DNA of 8,508 bases from Actinomycetota bacterium (GTDB lineage: Bacteria > Actinomycetota > Actinomycetes > UBA12327): contig JAPLBW010000090.1 of the NCBI GenBank assembly GCA_026392555.1, forward strand, positions 2,125 through 10,632, read 5' to 3'. Both the position numbers and the translations under genes were made by a program. Positions 1 to 7,093 of this stretch are shown one piece after another. Below the pieces are notes generated by a model, which worked only from the letters and a program-made list of their open reading frames with translations, ran no database searches and was not told where the DNA came from. Each line of letters begins with the position of its first letter. The first letter of the stretch is position 1.

Positions 1-453
1 GGGTTTCGCGGCCGCGGAGCACAACGCAATGCACGCAAGTGGCTCTCGGCTATTGCCACAGCCACCGCACTGCCTTCCGACGAGTGGCCGAAAAATTCAG
101 TACCTAGTGATGGACCGCCCCCAGCACGCACCTGGGTGGATAAGGACAAGGAAGCCGCTCTACGACTGTCGGCTGCTCGGTACGCGGTCAGCGTCCTGTC
201 GGACAAGCATTCGATCGCCGTGGAAAACCTGCTCACCCCTGACTACTTGCGCAGACTGTGCTGGACTCCGCCCTGGAGCGATGACCAGGCTCCAGACCGC
301 GGACCAGCCGATGCGTTCTTGAGCCAACTGGGGGCCCGGCCCTGGCAGCGCGAACTCGTCCTTGAACCGGTGTTGGAAGCTATCGCTGCGGCGAGCCAGA
401 GCGGCGTGGCCCCAGTGACAGAACCACCGGCTGAGCCTCCTGAGTCGACCTAG
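1..453 (+). CDS. Ribonuclease D-like HRDC protein, C-terminal part (5' truncated)
   Basis: The frame is open from the first base of the window to the TAG at 451-453, giving about 150 residues of a protein that begins upstream. The first residues (GFRGRGAQRNARKWL) resemble the last helices of an HRDC domain, the nucleic-acid-binding module that follows the 3'-5' exonuclease domain in RNase D. A second conserved block follows, with ENLLTPDYLRRLCW at about residues 77-90 and RPWQRELVLEPVL at about 114-126, which matches the C-terminal extension of actinobacterial RNase D-like proteins as I remember them. The exonuclease DEDD residues would lie outside the window, so activity cannot be judged. 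The family processes the 3' ends of structured RNAs such as tRNA precursors. The protein ends in a Pro/Glu-rich tail. A GTG at 136 could look like a start, but the HRDC-like residues before it show it is internal. Confidence 0.8.
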   Translation, partial: GFRGRGAQRNARKWLSAIATATALPSDEWPKNSVPSDGPPPARTWVDKDKEAALRLSAARYAVSVLSDKHSIAVENLLTPDYLRRLCWTPPWSDDQAPDRGPADAFLSQLGARPWQRELVLEPVLEAIAAASQSGVAPVTEPPAEPPEST

Positions 454-455
454 GG

Positions 456-474
456 TAAGGTAAGGGTTACCTAA
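456..474 (+). promoter_or_regulatory. DtxR/IdeR-type iron box upstream of the FTR1 permease
   Basis: The 19 bases TAAGGTAAGGGTTACCTAA match the classical DtxR/IdeR operator consensus TTAGGTTAGGCTAACCTAA at 15 of 19 positions, and 7 of the 9 symmetric base pairs of the dyad are complementary. The box lies 22 bp before the ATG of an iron permease gene, where a bound repressor would cover the promoter or the transcription start. Candidate -10 hexamers of the TANNNT type (TAGGGT 451-456, TAAGGT 456-461) overlap it, but no convincing -35 is visible. In this family the Fe(II)-loaded repressor binds and shuts off uptake genes when iron is plentiful. The match is seen directly; the regulation is inferred. 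Confidence 0.8.
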
Positions 475-496
475 CTACAGCGACCGGAAGGCCAGC

Positions 497-1348
497 ATGC
501 TCGGGAATTTCCTCATCGGACTGCGCGAAGGTCTTGAAGCAGCGATCGTCGTCAGCATCCTGATCGCCTACCTGATCAAGATCAATCGCCGTGATCAGAT
601 TCGATCCGTATGGATCGGCGTGAGCCTGGCCGTGGTCTTGTGTCTTGGATTCACTGGTCTGCTGTCTCTCACGTCGGCGGAATTACCTGAGAAAGCCGAA
701 CAAGCCTTCACCGGCATCGTCTCTTTGCTCGCTGTCGCCACTGTGACGTGGATGGTCTTTTGGATGAAAAAAGCTGCACGATCACTTGCCGGCGAACTTC
801 GTACAAGCGTCGATGACGCTCTCGTCGTTGGAAGCACCGCCCTGGTTACTCTTGCCTTGATTGCGGTCGCGCGTGAAGGCCTGGAAACCGCGATCTTTAT
901 TTGGTCCACGATCCAATCAACAGGCTCCACTCTCGGGCCGACAGCAGGTGCAGCTCTGGGTCTGGGTGCTGCTGTTGTCCTGGGCTACTTGTTGTTCAAG
1001 CGCACGGTCACACTCAACTTATCGACATTTTTCCGCTGGACTGGCGTACTGCTCATTGTCGTTGCGGCCGGAGTCCTGACCTACGCAATCCACGAATTCC
1101 AGGAATTGGGCTGGCTACCGGGCGAAGACAACATCGCCTTTGACGTGTCCAGCACGATCCCTCCTGAATCCTGGTACGGATCAGTACTCAAGGGTGCCAT
1201 CAACTTCACCCCTGCTCCCTCCGTGCTTCAGGTAGTCGCCTGGTTTGCCTACGTCATCCCGATCACGGTCTTGTACTTCTTGCCGCCCAAGCAGTCCACC
1301 TCAGCGCCGGAAGGTTCGTCCCAAGAAGCGGCACCAGCCGCTTCCTAG
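497..1348 (+). CDS. efeU: FTR1-family high-affinity iron permease (EfeU-like)
   Basis: This 283-residue membrane protein carries the two REGLE motifs that define the FTR1/EfeU family, at residues 10-14 (LREGLEAAI) and 126-130 (AREGLETAIF). The glutamates of these motifs line the iron translocation path. About seven hydrophobic segments are visible, roughly at residues 4-27, 37-58, 72-90, 110-134, 148-168, 181-199 and 243-262, followed by a short Ser/Ala/Pro-rich tail. The length fits bacterial EfeU (about 270-290). It probably imports iron across the cytoplasmic membrane. The start is supported by GGAAGG at 486-491, five bases before the ATG. An iron box sits directly upstream, consistent with induction during iron limitation. 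In E. coli and many actinobacteria EfeU works with EfeO and the peroxidase EfeB. Neither is next to this gene; the downstream neighbour is an unrelated unknown. The family call is very secure; the symbol is by family. Confidence 0.93.
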   Translation: MLGNFLIGLREGLEAAIVVSILIAYLIKINRRDQIRSVWIGVSLAVVLCLGFTGLLSLTSAELPEKAEQAFTGIVSLLAVATVTWMVFWMKKAARSLAGELRTSVDDALVVGSTALVTLALIAVAREGLETAIFIWSTIQSTGSTLGPTAGAALGLGAAVVLGYLLFKRTVTLNLSTFFRWTGVLLIVVAAGVLTYAIHEFQELGWLPGEDNIAFDVSSTIPPESWYGSVLKGAINFTPAPSVLQVVAWFAYVIPITVLYFLPPKQSTSAPEGSSQEAAPAAS

Positions 1349-1408
1349 GTAAGCAAATATCACCTTGTTGGCTCACGCGCTACCACCCGGATCTGCCTCA
1401 GTGATTGC

Positions 1409-1414
1409 TACCGT
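1409..1414 (+). promoter_or_regulatory. -10 element of a probable leaderless transcript
   Basis: TACCGT (TANNNT type) is preceded by TGC, giving an extended -10 (TGN-TANNNT), and ends 6 bases before the ATG at 1421. That spacing places the expected transcription start on or next to the A of the ATG. No Shine-Dalgarno-like sequence precedes the ATG. Leaderless mRNAs of this form are common in actinobacteria. No good -35 hexamer is seen at the usual distance. Confidence 0.5.
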
Positions 1415-1420
1415 TAATCC

Positions 1421-2281
1421 ATGACTTCCGCCAGCTTGCGTCAGTGCGTGCTGATGGTCTCTGTCTTGCACGGCATCGATGTCATCCCGCGTGATGATGG
1501 CGTGTGCTTGCCACCGAGCCCGAGCGTGGCTTCATGTGGGGAACTCTTCGTCCCCTGGTTCACCATTGAATCGGTTGTCCGTGAATTCAGCGACGTTACC
1601 GACGTGCATGCTCGCAAGCACTTAGCTCACTGGTTTACGACCGCACGAGGATTAGGTGACCTTTCGCCGCAAGAGTTTCTGCCGCACGTCACCGTGATGG
1701 GCATGCCACACAATGCCCCTGCGCACCCTGGATCGCCATGGACTCACACGGAAGTTTTGGGTGGTGCATTACATCTGGGATTAGGTTTGCGACTTCTGGG
1801 CCACCTATCGGATGACACCTCAGCGCTCACACCTGAACTCATGGCGGCCATCGGGCACGACCCGGCTCGAGCGTGGGATGCCGGCTGGACCTACCTCAAC
1901 GCCATGGGGCAACTCGCTACTGATCGCCATGACCGCGATCCCATCGGCGTCTTGCGCCCCATGGGTGATTGCGATGTGGTCTCACTCCTGGGTTCGCCCC
2001 TTTTTCGCGCTGGCTTAGCGCGATTCCACAACGTCGGCATGCGGGCCGTGGCCGTGCCTATGCGCACGCGTGGGTGGGTCGACCCCAACCACTTGGACTC
2101 AGCCTTTGTCCAAGGCGCGGCTGCCGCAACCGATGGCCCGCAGCGAGGATTTACCACCGCAATGTTGGTAACGGCCGATGGTGTGTGGGGGGCCAAGCCC
2201 AGCGAAAACCTCGTTGACTTTGCTTTGCGGGATGAAACACAAGCCAGCAGCTGGATTGATCAATCGCGCTTTCGGCGATAA
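1421..2281 (+). CDS. Conserved-looking hypothetical protein, 286 aa
   Basis: I do not recognise the family. The protein appears soluble: there is no signal peptide and no clear membrane span, although residues 107-128 (around GGALHLGLGLRLLGHL) form a moderately hydrophobic helix-like stretch. It has a balanced composition with scattered Trp, His and Cys and no nucleotide-binding or metal-binding motif I can name. The sense frame is convincing because codon usage resembles its neighbours and the frame fills the space between the FTR1 permease and dxs exactly, ending 5 bp before the dxs stop. The start at 1421 is chosen because an extended -10 lies 6 bases upstream, implying a leaderless mRNA. 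A later ATG at 1454 (residue 12, MVSVLHG) is an alternative and lacks a clear ribosome binding site too. The 72-bp gap from the permease and the separate -10 suggest its own transcription, so a role in iron uptake should not be assumed. Gene reality is likely; function is unknown. Confidence 0.7.
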   Translation: MTSASLRQCVLMVSVLHGIDVIPRDDGVCLPPSPSVASCGELFVPWFTIESVVREFSDVTDVHARKHLAHWFTTARGLGDLSPQEFLPHVTVMGMPHNAPAHPGSPWTHTEVLGGALHLGLGLRLLGHLSDDTSALTPELMAAIGHDPARAWDAGWTYLNAMGQLATDRHDRDPIGVLRPMGDCDVVSLLGSPLFRAGLARFHNVGMRAVAVPMRTRGWVDPNHLDSAFVQGAAAATDGPQRGFTTAMLVTADGVWGAKPSENLVDFALRDETQASSWIDQSRFRR

Positions 2282-2286
2282 GCAGT

Positions 2287-4206
2287 TCAGGGAGCGTCGA
2301 CAGCGCGCGGTGAGCCTTGTTGCGTTGGCACCTGAAGAACGGCCGAACTATTGCTCACGACGGTGGCAACAATGTCATCAATGGTCAAACCACATTCGAT
2401 GAGGACTTCGGCTCGCTTGCCTTGATCTAAGAAGGCCAACGGGATTCCGTGGTTTTGTACCGGTGTCAAGATATTCGCATCGCGCATAGCCTGTGCCAAG
2501 GTCGAGCCCACGCCACCAACGCGCACACCATCTTCAATGGTCACCACGCGCTGATACTTCCGCGTCATCGTCACAAGAGCTGGGTCAACGGGCTTGACCC
2601 ATCGAGGATCAACCACGGTTGCCCCCATCCCCTGCTCGCTCAACCGTTGCGCCACATCAAGACCCAGCCCGACCAGCCCGCCAACGGCGACCACCAGGAC
2701 CGTGTCGTGGTCGCCGCGCACCAAGACATCCGTCTCGCCCTCACGAGCAAGGGCTGGGATGTCCTCTGGGAGGGCGCCCTTGGGGTAGCGAACGACCGTA
2801 GGGGCATCAGAACAATCCAGCGCTTCGCGCAATTCCTGACGAAGCGTGACGCCATCGCGCGGGGCTGCCAATCGCAAGTTGGGAATCATCTGCAACATGG
2901 ACATGTCCCACATGCCGTTATGACTGGCTCCGTCATCGCCCGTCACGCCGGCGCGATCGAGGACGAACGTGACACCGGCTTGGTGAAGGGCCGAGTCCAT
3001 CAAGACCTGATCCAGCGCACGGTTGAGGAAGGTGGCGTACACCGCAACGATGGGATGTAACCCACCCATGGCCATTCCCGTTGCTGAGGTCACCGCATGT
3101 TGCTCGGCAATCCCGACATCAAAGACTCGCTTCGGGAAACGCTCGGCAAAAGCGGTCAATCCCGTGGGTGCCATCATGGCTGCCGTAATCGCGACCACAT
3201 CTTCGCGCTCTTGACCTATAGCGACCAGTTCCTCGGCAAAGGTAGATGTCCATGTCGGACCGCTCGCAGATGCTCCGCGACCCGTAGTCGGATCGATCAC
3301 ACCAATGCCATGGAAACGATCAGCTTCATCGTTTTCCGCTGGTGCGTAGCCATAACCCTTGGTGGTAATCGCGTGAACGATAACCGGACCAGGGAATCCC
3401 TTGGCGCGTTCGAGGGCTCGTTCCAAAGCCTCCACATCATGTCCATCAATAGGACCGACGTACTTCAAGCCCAGATCCTCAAACATTCCCTGCGGCGCGA
3501 TGACATCCTTGATGCCCTTTTTCATGCCATGCAGGGTTTCGTAGATCGGAGAACCCAGCGGCACTTTCTCTAGGCGCTGGCGCCCCCAATCAAGGAAGCG
3601 TTCGTAGCCGCTGGTCGTGCGCAAGGCGGCTAAATGATCCGCCAGGCCGCCAATGGTTGGCGCATACGAGCGCTCATTGTCATTAACCACGATTACTAAG
3701 GGACGGTGTTTGTTACCAGCAATATTGTTCAGCGCTTCCCACGCCATTCCACCGGTGAGTGCACCATCACCGATGACAGCCACCACATGGCGCTTACCGA
3801 GTTCACCGGTGAGCTCCCAGGCTTTGGCCAATCCGTCGGCGTAACTTAACGATGTCGAAGCGTGTGAATTCTCAACGAGGTCGTGTTCGGACTCAGACCT
3901 ACTGGGATACCCGCTCAAGCCACCCTTGGTCCGCAGGGACCCAAAGTCTTTGGCGCGGCCGGTCAAGATCTTGTGAACGTATGTTTGATGACCGGTGTCC
4001 CACACGATCGCGTCACTGGGCGAGTTGAAGGTGCGGTGCAAAGCAATCGTCAGTTCCACTGCGCCAAGGTTGGGGCCCAGGTGTCCCCCGGTGGCCGAAA
4101 CAGCATCGACCAAAAATGCCCGAATCTCGCGCGAGAGTTGGCGTAGTTCGTCCTGATTGAGATCGCGCAGGTCACGAGGGCTACGGATCGTCTCAAGCAG
4201 ACTCAT
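2287..4206 (-). CDS. dxs: 1-deoxy-D-xylulose-5-phosphate synthase
   Basis: This 639-residue enzyme condenses pyruvate and glyceraldehyde 3-phosphate into DXP with thiamine diphosphate. The product is the first intermediate of the MEP isoprenoid pathway and is also a precursor for thiamine and pyridoxal in many bacteria. The TPP- and metal-binding motif runs from GDGALTGGM (146-154) to NDN (175-177). Active-site histidines are visible at 42 (GGHLGPNLG) and 73 (DTGHQ), the catalytic glutamate at 368 (GIAEQHAVTS), and the second-domain motif DRAGVTGDDGASHNG with its histidine at 429. A transketolase C-terminal domain follows (TIEDGVRVGGVGSTL). The length is normal and no key residue is missing. 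The ATG at 4206 (MSLLETIRSPRDL, the usual family start) is preferred over an in-frame ATG at 4224, because AGGGAAGG lies five bases before it and the longer start would bury that site inside the gene. The gene lies 105 bp after aconitase and has a promoter candidate of its own. Confidence 0.97.
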   Translation of the reverse strand: MSLLETIRSPRDLRDLNQDELRQLSREIRAFLVDAVSATGGHLGPNLGAVELTIALHRTFNSPSDAIVWDTGHQTYVHKILTGRAKDFGSLRTKGGLSGYPSRSESEHDLVENSHASTSLSYADGLAKAWELTGELGKRHVVAVIGDGALTGGMAWEALNNIAGNKHRPLVIVVNDNERSYAPTIGGLADHLAALRTTSGYERFLDWGRQRLEKVPLGSPIYETLHGMKKGIKDVIAPQGMFEDLGLKYVGPIDGHDVEALERALERAKGFPGPVIVHAITTKGYGYAPAENDEADRFHGIGVIDPTTGRGASASGPTWTSTFAEELVAIGQEREDVVAITAAMMAPTGLTAFAERFPKRVFDVGIAEQHAVTSATGMAMGGLHPIVAVYATFLNRALDQVLMDSALHQAGVTFVLDRAGVTGDDGASHNGMWDMSMLQMIPNLRLAAPRDGVTLRQELREALDCSDAPTVVRYPKGALPEDIPALAREGETDVLVRGDHDTVLVVAVGGLVGLGLDVAQRLSEQGMGATVVDPRWVKPVDPALVTMTRKYQRVVTIEDGVRVGGVGSTLAQAMRDANILTPVQNHGIPLAFLDQGKRAEVLIECGLTIDDIVATVVSNSSAVLQVPTQQGSPRAVDAP

Positions 4207-4211
4207 TCGCA

Positions 4212-4219
4212 CCTTCCCT
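4212..4219 (-). promoter_or_regulatory. Ribosome binding site that fixes the dxs start
   Basis: On the minus strand AGGGAAGG is followed by five bases and then the ATG at 4206. It sits downstream of the alternative ATG at 4224, so it decides in favour of the shorter 639-residue protein. Confidence 0.65.
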
Positions 4220-4247
4220 GACATGCACGCGGTCCGTGCGCACCCTC

Positions 4248-4276
4248 AGTCTAGGCGCGAGCGCCCCAAATGCCAC
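4248..4276 (-). promoter_or_regulatory. Candidate dxs promoter
   Basis: On the minus strand TAGACT (4253-4248) is a good actinobacterial -10 and lies 17 bp downstream of GTGGCA (4276-4271), which matches the TTGACA -35 consensus at 4 of 6 positions. Transcription would begin near 4241, giving a leader of about 35 nt that contains the dxs ribosome binding site. It would let dxs be expressed independently of the upstream aconitase gene. The call rests on hexamers and spacing alone. Confidence 0.45.
4254..4265. repeat. Short inverted repeat inside the dxs promoter spacer
   Basis: GGCGC-GA-GCGCC is a 5-bp dyad with a 2-base centre. It lies immediately upstream of the -10 TAGACT, between the two promoter hexamers. 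The centre is too short for a good RNA hairpin loop, so if it means anything it is more likely a protein-binding site. A GC-rich dyad of this size can also arise by chance. Confidence 0.3.
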
Positions 4277-4287
4277 TTTCATCAACG

Positions 4288-4307
4288 AACCCGAGCCGAA
4301 GCGGGCT
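4288..4307 (-). terminator. Possible weak terminator hairpin after aconitase
   Basis: Just after the aconitase stop, the minus-strand RNA can pair AGCCCG with CGGGTT (one G-U pair), enclosing a C(UUCG)G tetraloop with a two-base CU bulge. The structure lies five bases beyond the stop codon at 4312. The 3' side has only a short, broken run of T, so termination may be partial or the hairpin may instead stabilise the mRNA 3' end. Confidence 0.35.
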
Positions 4308-4311
4308 GACA

Positions 4312-6972
4312 TCAGGCCTCGAGCAAACTCCGCAAGACGAATTGCATGATGCCGCCGTGACGGTAGTAGTCCGCCTCGCCGGGGGTATCAATGCGAACAG
4401 GTGCACTAAAGGCGGTGATATCACCGTTTTCCTGCACCGCTTCCACATCCACGGTCTTGGGAGTTACACCGTCATTGAGCACCGTGACGCCCTTGACCGT
4501 GAACGTCTCTTCGCCAGTCAATCCCAGGGACTCGGCCGTTTGGCCGACTGGGAATTGCAACGGAAGAACTCCCATGCCGATCAAGTTAGACCGGTGAATG
4601 CGCTCGTACGAATCGGCGATCACGACCTTGACGCCCAAGAGCGCCGTGCCCTTAGCAGCCCAGTCGCGTGAGGACCCAGATCCGTATTCCTTGCCGGCCA
4701 AGATCACCAGAGGGACGTTGTTCGCCTGATACTTCTCAGAGGCTTCGTAGATCGTGGTCTGTGGCTTATCAGCCTGCAGAAAGTCGACAGTGAAGCCACC
4801 CTCAACACCATCAAGCAAAAGGTTTCGCAACCGAATGTTGGCAAAGGTGCCGCGAATCATGACCTCGTGGTTGCCGCGACGCGAACCGTAGGAGTTGAAG
4901 TCCTTGCCATTGACACCACGCGCTGCCAAATACTTACCCGCCGGCGAATCCGCCTTGATCGAACCGGCTGGGCTGATGTGGTCAGTCGTCACCGAGTCAC
5001 CCAACTTGGCCAACACTCGAGCGCTCGTAATGTCGGTCACCGGCTGAGGGGTGCGAGGCATGTTGTCGAAATATGGGGGCTTGCGCACGTACGTGGAATC
5101 GGCATCCCATTCAAAGACGCCGCCTTGTGGCGTTTGCAGCGACTGCCAACGGGCGTCTCCAGCAAACACATCGGCGTAGCGATCGCGGTACAGGTCAGCG
5201 CCAATGGCCTGCGCGATCGTTGCCTCAATTTCGCTTGGCGATGGCCAGATGTCGCGAAGGAACACATCACTGCCATCATCGCGCTGACCCAATGGCTGAG
5301 TCTCGAAGTCAAAGTCCATGGTGCCGGCCAAGGCATACGCCACAACCAAGGGAGGTGAAGCCAAGTAGTTCATTTTCACGTCAGGGTTGATGCGACCTTC
5401 GAAGTTGCGGTTGCCCGACAACACCGAAACGGCAGCAAGGTCAGCTTCATTGATCGCCGCGGAAATCGGTTCGGGCAAGGGTCCACTGTTTCCAATGCAG
5501 GTCACACAGCCGTAGCCGACCAAGTCAAAGCCGAGTTTGTTCATGTAGGGCTGCAAGCCTGATCGCTCGTAGTAGTCCGTCACGACCTTTGACCCAGGCG
5601 CCAACGTGGTCTTGACCCACGGCTTGCTGGTCAATCCCGCTTCAACGGCCCTCTTAGCCAACAGTGCAGCACCCAACATCACCGACGGGTTCGAGGTATT
5701 AGTGCAGGAAGTAATGGAAGCAATGACCACTGCCCCACTGCGCAGGTCAAAGGTTTGATCCGCGTAGTTGACAGAGATCGTTCGAGCCGGATCCGACGTG
5801 TAGGTCTCCAACGCTTGCGCAAACTTGTCCTTGGACTGAGCCAAGATGACGCGGTCTTGCGGACGCTTAGGGCCAGCAATCGACGGCACGATGGACGACA
5901 GGTCGAGTTCGAGGTATTCGGAGTACACGGGTTCGTGTGCCGCGTCGTGCCAGAGACCCTGGGCCTTGGCATAGGCCTCAACCAGAGCGATCTGCTCCTC
6001 CGGGCGACCGGTCAAGCGCAGGTATGCAGTGGTCTCGTCATCAATGGGGAAGATGGCGCACGTGGAGCCAAACTCAGGGCTCATGTTGCCGATCGTCGCG
6101 CGGTTGGCCAGCGGCACCGCTCCCACACCTTGACCGTAGAACTCGACGAATTTGCCGACGACACCATGTGCGCGCAGCATTTCCGTAATCGTCAGCACCA
6201 GGTCTGTGGCGGTAGCGCCGGCAGGAAGTTCACCGAAGAGCTTGAAACCAACAACGCGTGGGATCAACATCGACACCGGCTGCCCCAGCATCGCGGCTTC
6301 GGCTTCAATTCCACCAACGCCCCAACCAAGAACACCCAAGCCATTGACCATCGTGGTGTGTGAGTCGGTCCCCACGACCGTGTCGGGGTAGGCCTGGCCG
6401 TTGCGCACCATCACCACGCGAGCCAAGTATTCGATGTTGACTTGGTGAACGATGCCGGTGCCCGGTGGCACGACCTTGAATTCGTCGAATGCGCCCTGGC
6501 CCCAGCGCAGGAATTGGTAACGCTCTTGGTTGCGCTCGTACTCCAGGGCAACATTGAGACCGAAGGCCTCCGGAGTTCCGAAGTGGTCAGCGATCACAGA
6601 GTGGTCGATGACCAATTCCGCAGGAGTCAGCGGGTTCACCTTGGACTCATCGCCGCCCAGATCACGCACTGCCTCGCGCATCGTCGCCAGATCCACCACG
6701 CAGGGGACGCCGGTGAAGTCCTGCATGATCACGCGGGCGGGACTGAACTGAATTTCAGTGTCGGGCTCAGAGGTCGGGTCCCAAGATGCCAACGCACGCA
6801 CGTGATCGGCGGTGACATTTGCGCCGTCTTCGGTGCGCAACATATTTTCCAGGAGCACCTTGAGGCTGTACGGCAGGCGCTCTGCACCCTCAACGGCCTT
6901 GAGTGAGAAGTAATCGACAGATTCATCGCCCACAGTCAAAGAAGTGCGAGCATTGAAACTATTTACCGACAT
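4312..6972 (-). CDS. acnA: Aconitate hydratase (AcnA/IRP1 type)
   Basis: This 886-residue enzyme interconverts citrate and isocitrate through cis-aconitate in the TCA cycle. The three [4Fe-4S] ligands are present: Cys423 (SCTNTSNPSVMLGAA) and Cys489/Cys492 (GYGCVTCIGNSGPLP). Other family signatures are QDFTGVPCVVDLA (84-96), DSHTTMVNGLGVLGWGVGG (203-221), and in the C-terminal swivel domain GDSVTTDHISPAGSI (658-672), YGSRRGNHEVMIRGTFAN (695-712) and YGSGSSRDWAAKG (763-775). Length and domain order are typical of AcnA/IRP1 rather than AcnB. The start is secure: GGAGG at 6984-6980 lies seven bases before the ATG. No TetR-type acnR regulator follows, unlike in corynebacteria; dxs does instead. 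It follows the methyltransferase by 118 bp, so read-through from upstream or an own promoter are both possible. Nothing is missing or broken. Confidence 0.97.
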   Translation of the reverse strand: MSVNSFNARTSLTVGDESVDYFSLKAVEGAERLPYSLKVLLENMLRTEDGANVTADHVRALASWDPTSEPDTEIQFSPARVIMQDFTGVPCVVDLATMREAVRDLGGDESKVNPLTPAELVIDHSVIADHFGTPEAFGLNVALEYERNQERYQFLRWGQGAFDEFKVVPPGTGIVHQVNIEYLARVVMVRNGQAYPDTVVGTDSHTTMVNGLGVLGWGVGGIEAEAAMLGQPVSMLIPRVVGFKLFGELPAGATATDLVLTITEMLRAHGVVGKFVEFYGQGVGAVPLANRATIGNMSPEFGSTCAIFPIDDETTAYLRLTGRPEEQIALVEAYAKAQGLWHDAAHEPVYSEYLELDLSSIVPSIAGPKRPQDRVILAQSKDKFAQALETYTSDPARTISVNYADQTFDLRSGAVVIASITSCTNTSNPSVMLGAALLAKRAVEAGLTSKPWVKTTLAPGSKVVTDYYERSGLQPYMNKLGFDLVGYGCVTCIGNSGPLPEPISAAINEADLAAVSVLSGNRNFEGRINPDVKMNYLASPPLVVAYALAGTMDFDFETQPLGQRDDGSDVFLRDIWPSPSEIEATIAQAIGADLYRDRYADVFAGDARWQSLQTPQGGVFEWDADSTYVRKPPYFDNMPRTPQPVTDITSARVLAKLGDSVTTDHISPAGSIKADSPAGKYLAARGVNGKDFNSYGSRRGNHEVMIRGTFANIRLRNLLLDGVEGGFTVDFLQADKPQTTIYEASEKYQANNVPLVILAGKEYGSGSSRDWAAKGTALLGVKVVIADSYERIHRSNLIGMGVLPLQFPVGQTAESLGLTGEETFTVKGVTVLNDGVTPKTVDVEAVQENGDITAFSAPVRIDTPGEADYYRHGGIMQFVLRSLLEA

Positions 6973-6979
6973 CTGTTCG

Positions 6980-6984
6980 CCTCC
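6980..6984 (-). promoter_or_regulatory. Ribosome binding site of aconitase
   Basis: On the minus strand GGAGG precedes the ATG at 6972 by seven bases. It is the strongest Shine-Dalgarno match in the window and confirms the start of the 886-residue form. Confidence 0.7.
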
Positions 6985-7022
6985 GGCGCATGGGAGCTAT
7001 CGACATTCATCAACAATCCCTA

Positions 7023-7028
7023 AGCCTA
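7023..7028 (-). promoter_or_regulatory. Weak candidate -10 for aconitase
   Basis: On the minus strand TAGGCT in the gap between the methyltransferase and aconitase fits TANNNT and would give a leader of roughly 45 nt ending in the aconitase ribosome binding site. No hexamer resembling TTGACA is found 16-19 bp upstream, so this is only a pointer. Confidence 0.22.
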
Positions 7029-7081
7029 CCCGTGGGGATGTGGCCCAGACATGGCCGGTGCGACCTGGTCTGAGCACGCGT

Positions 7082-7093
7082 TGAGCCGGCTCA
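7082..7093. repeat. Perfect 12-bp palindrome spanning the methyltransferase stop codon
   Basis: TGAGCCGGCTCA is fully self-complementary and includes the TGA stop of the methyltransferase gene. A wider pairing of CTGAGC (7070-7075) with GCTCAG (7089-7094) is also possible. There is no loop of useful size in the 12-mer and no T-run, so a Rho-independent terminator is not supported. Confidence 0.35.

Noticed and set aside
29..322. Plus-strand frame starting with ATG near the left edge (97 codons)
   Set aside because: It overlaps, in another frame, the HRDC/ribonuclease D C-terminus, whose sequence is clearly family-like. This one is not.
1349..1420. Search for a terminator between the FTR1 permease and the unknown gene
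   Set aside because: No stem-loop followed by a T-run is visible in these 72 bases, so the end of the permease transcript is not defined.
2449..3060. Long plus-strand open frame opposite dxs (203 codons)
   Set aside because: The minus strand here encodes an intact Dxs with all motifs. The plus-strand frame has no recognisable motif and no ribosome binding site, and is a codon-bias shadow.
4207..4224. Upstream in-frame ATG giving a dxs product six residues longer
   Set aside because: The good ribosome binding site at 4212-4219 would then lie inside the gene, and the shorter form starts with the usual MSLLETIRSPRDL block.
5755..6363. Plus-strand open frame opposite aconitase (202 codons)
   Set aside because: It lies inside the conserved aconitase coding sequence and its translation resembles no protein family I know.
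7012..7032. Iron-box-like half site (TAGGCTTAGG on the minus strand) upstream of aconitase
   Set aside because: Only one half resembles the DtxR/IdeR consensus and needs a shifted base; the other half does not match and there is no dyad symmetry.
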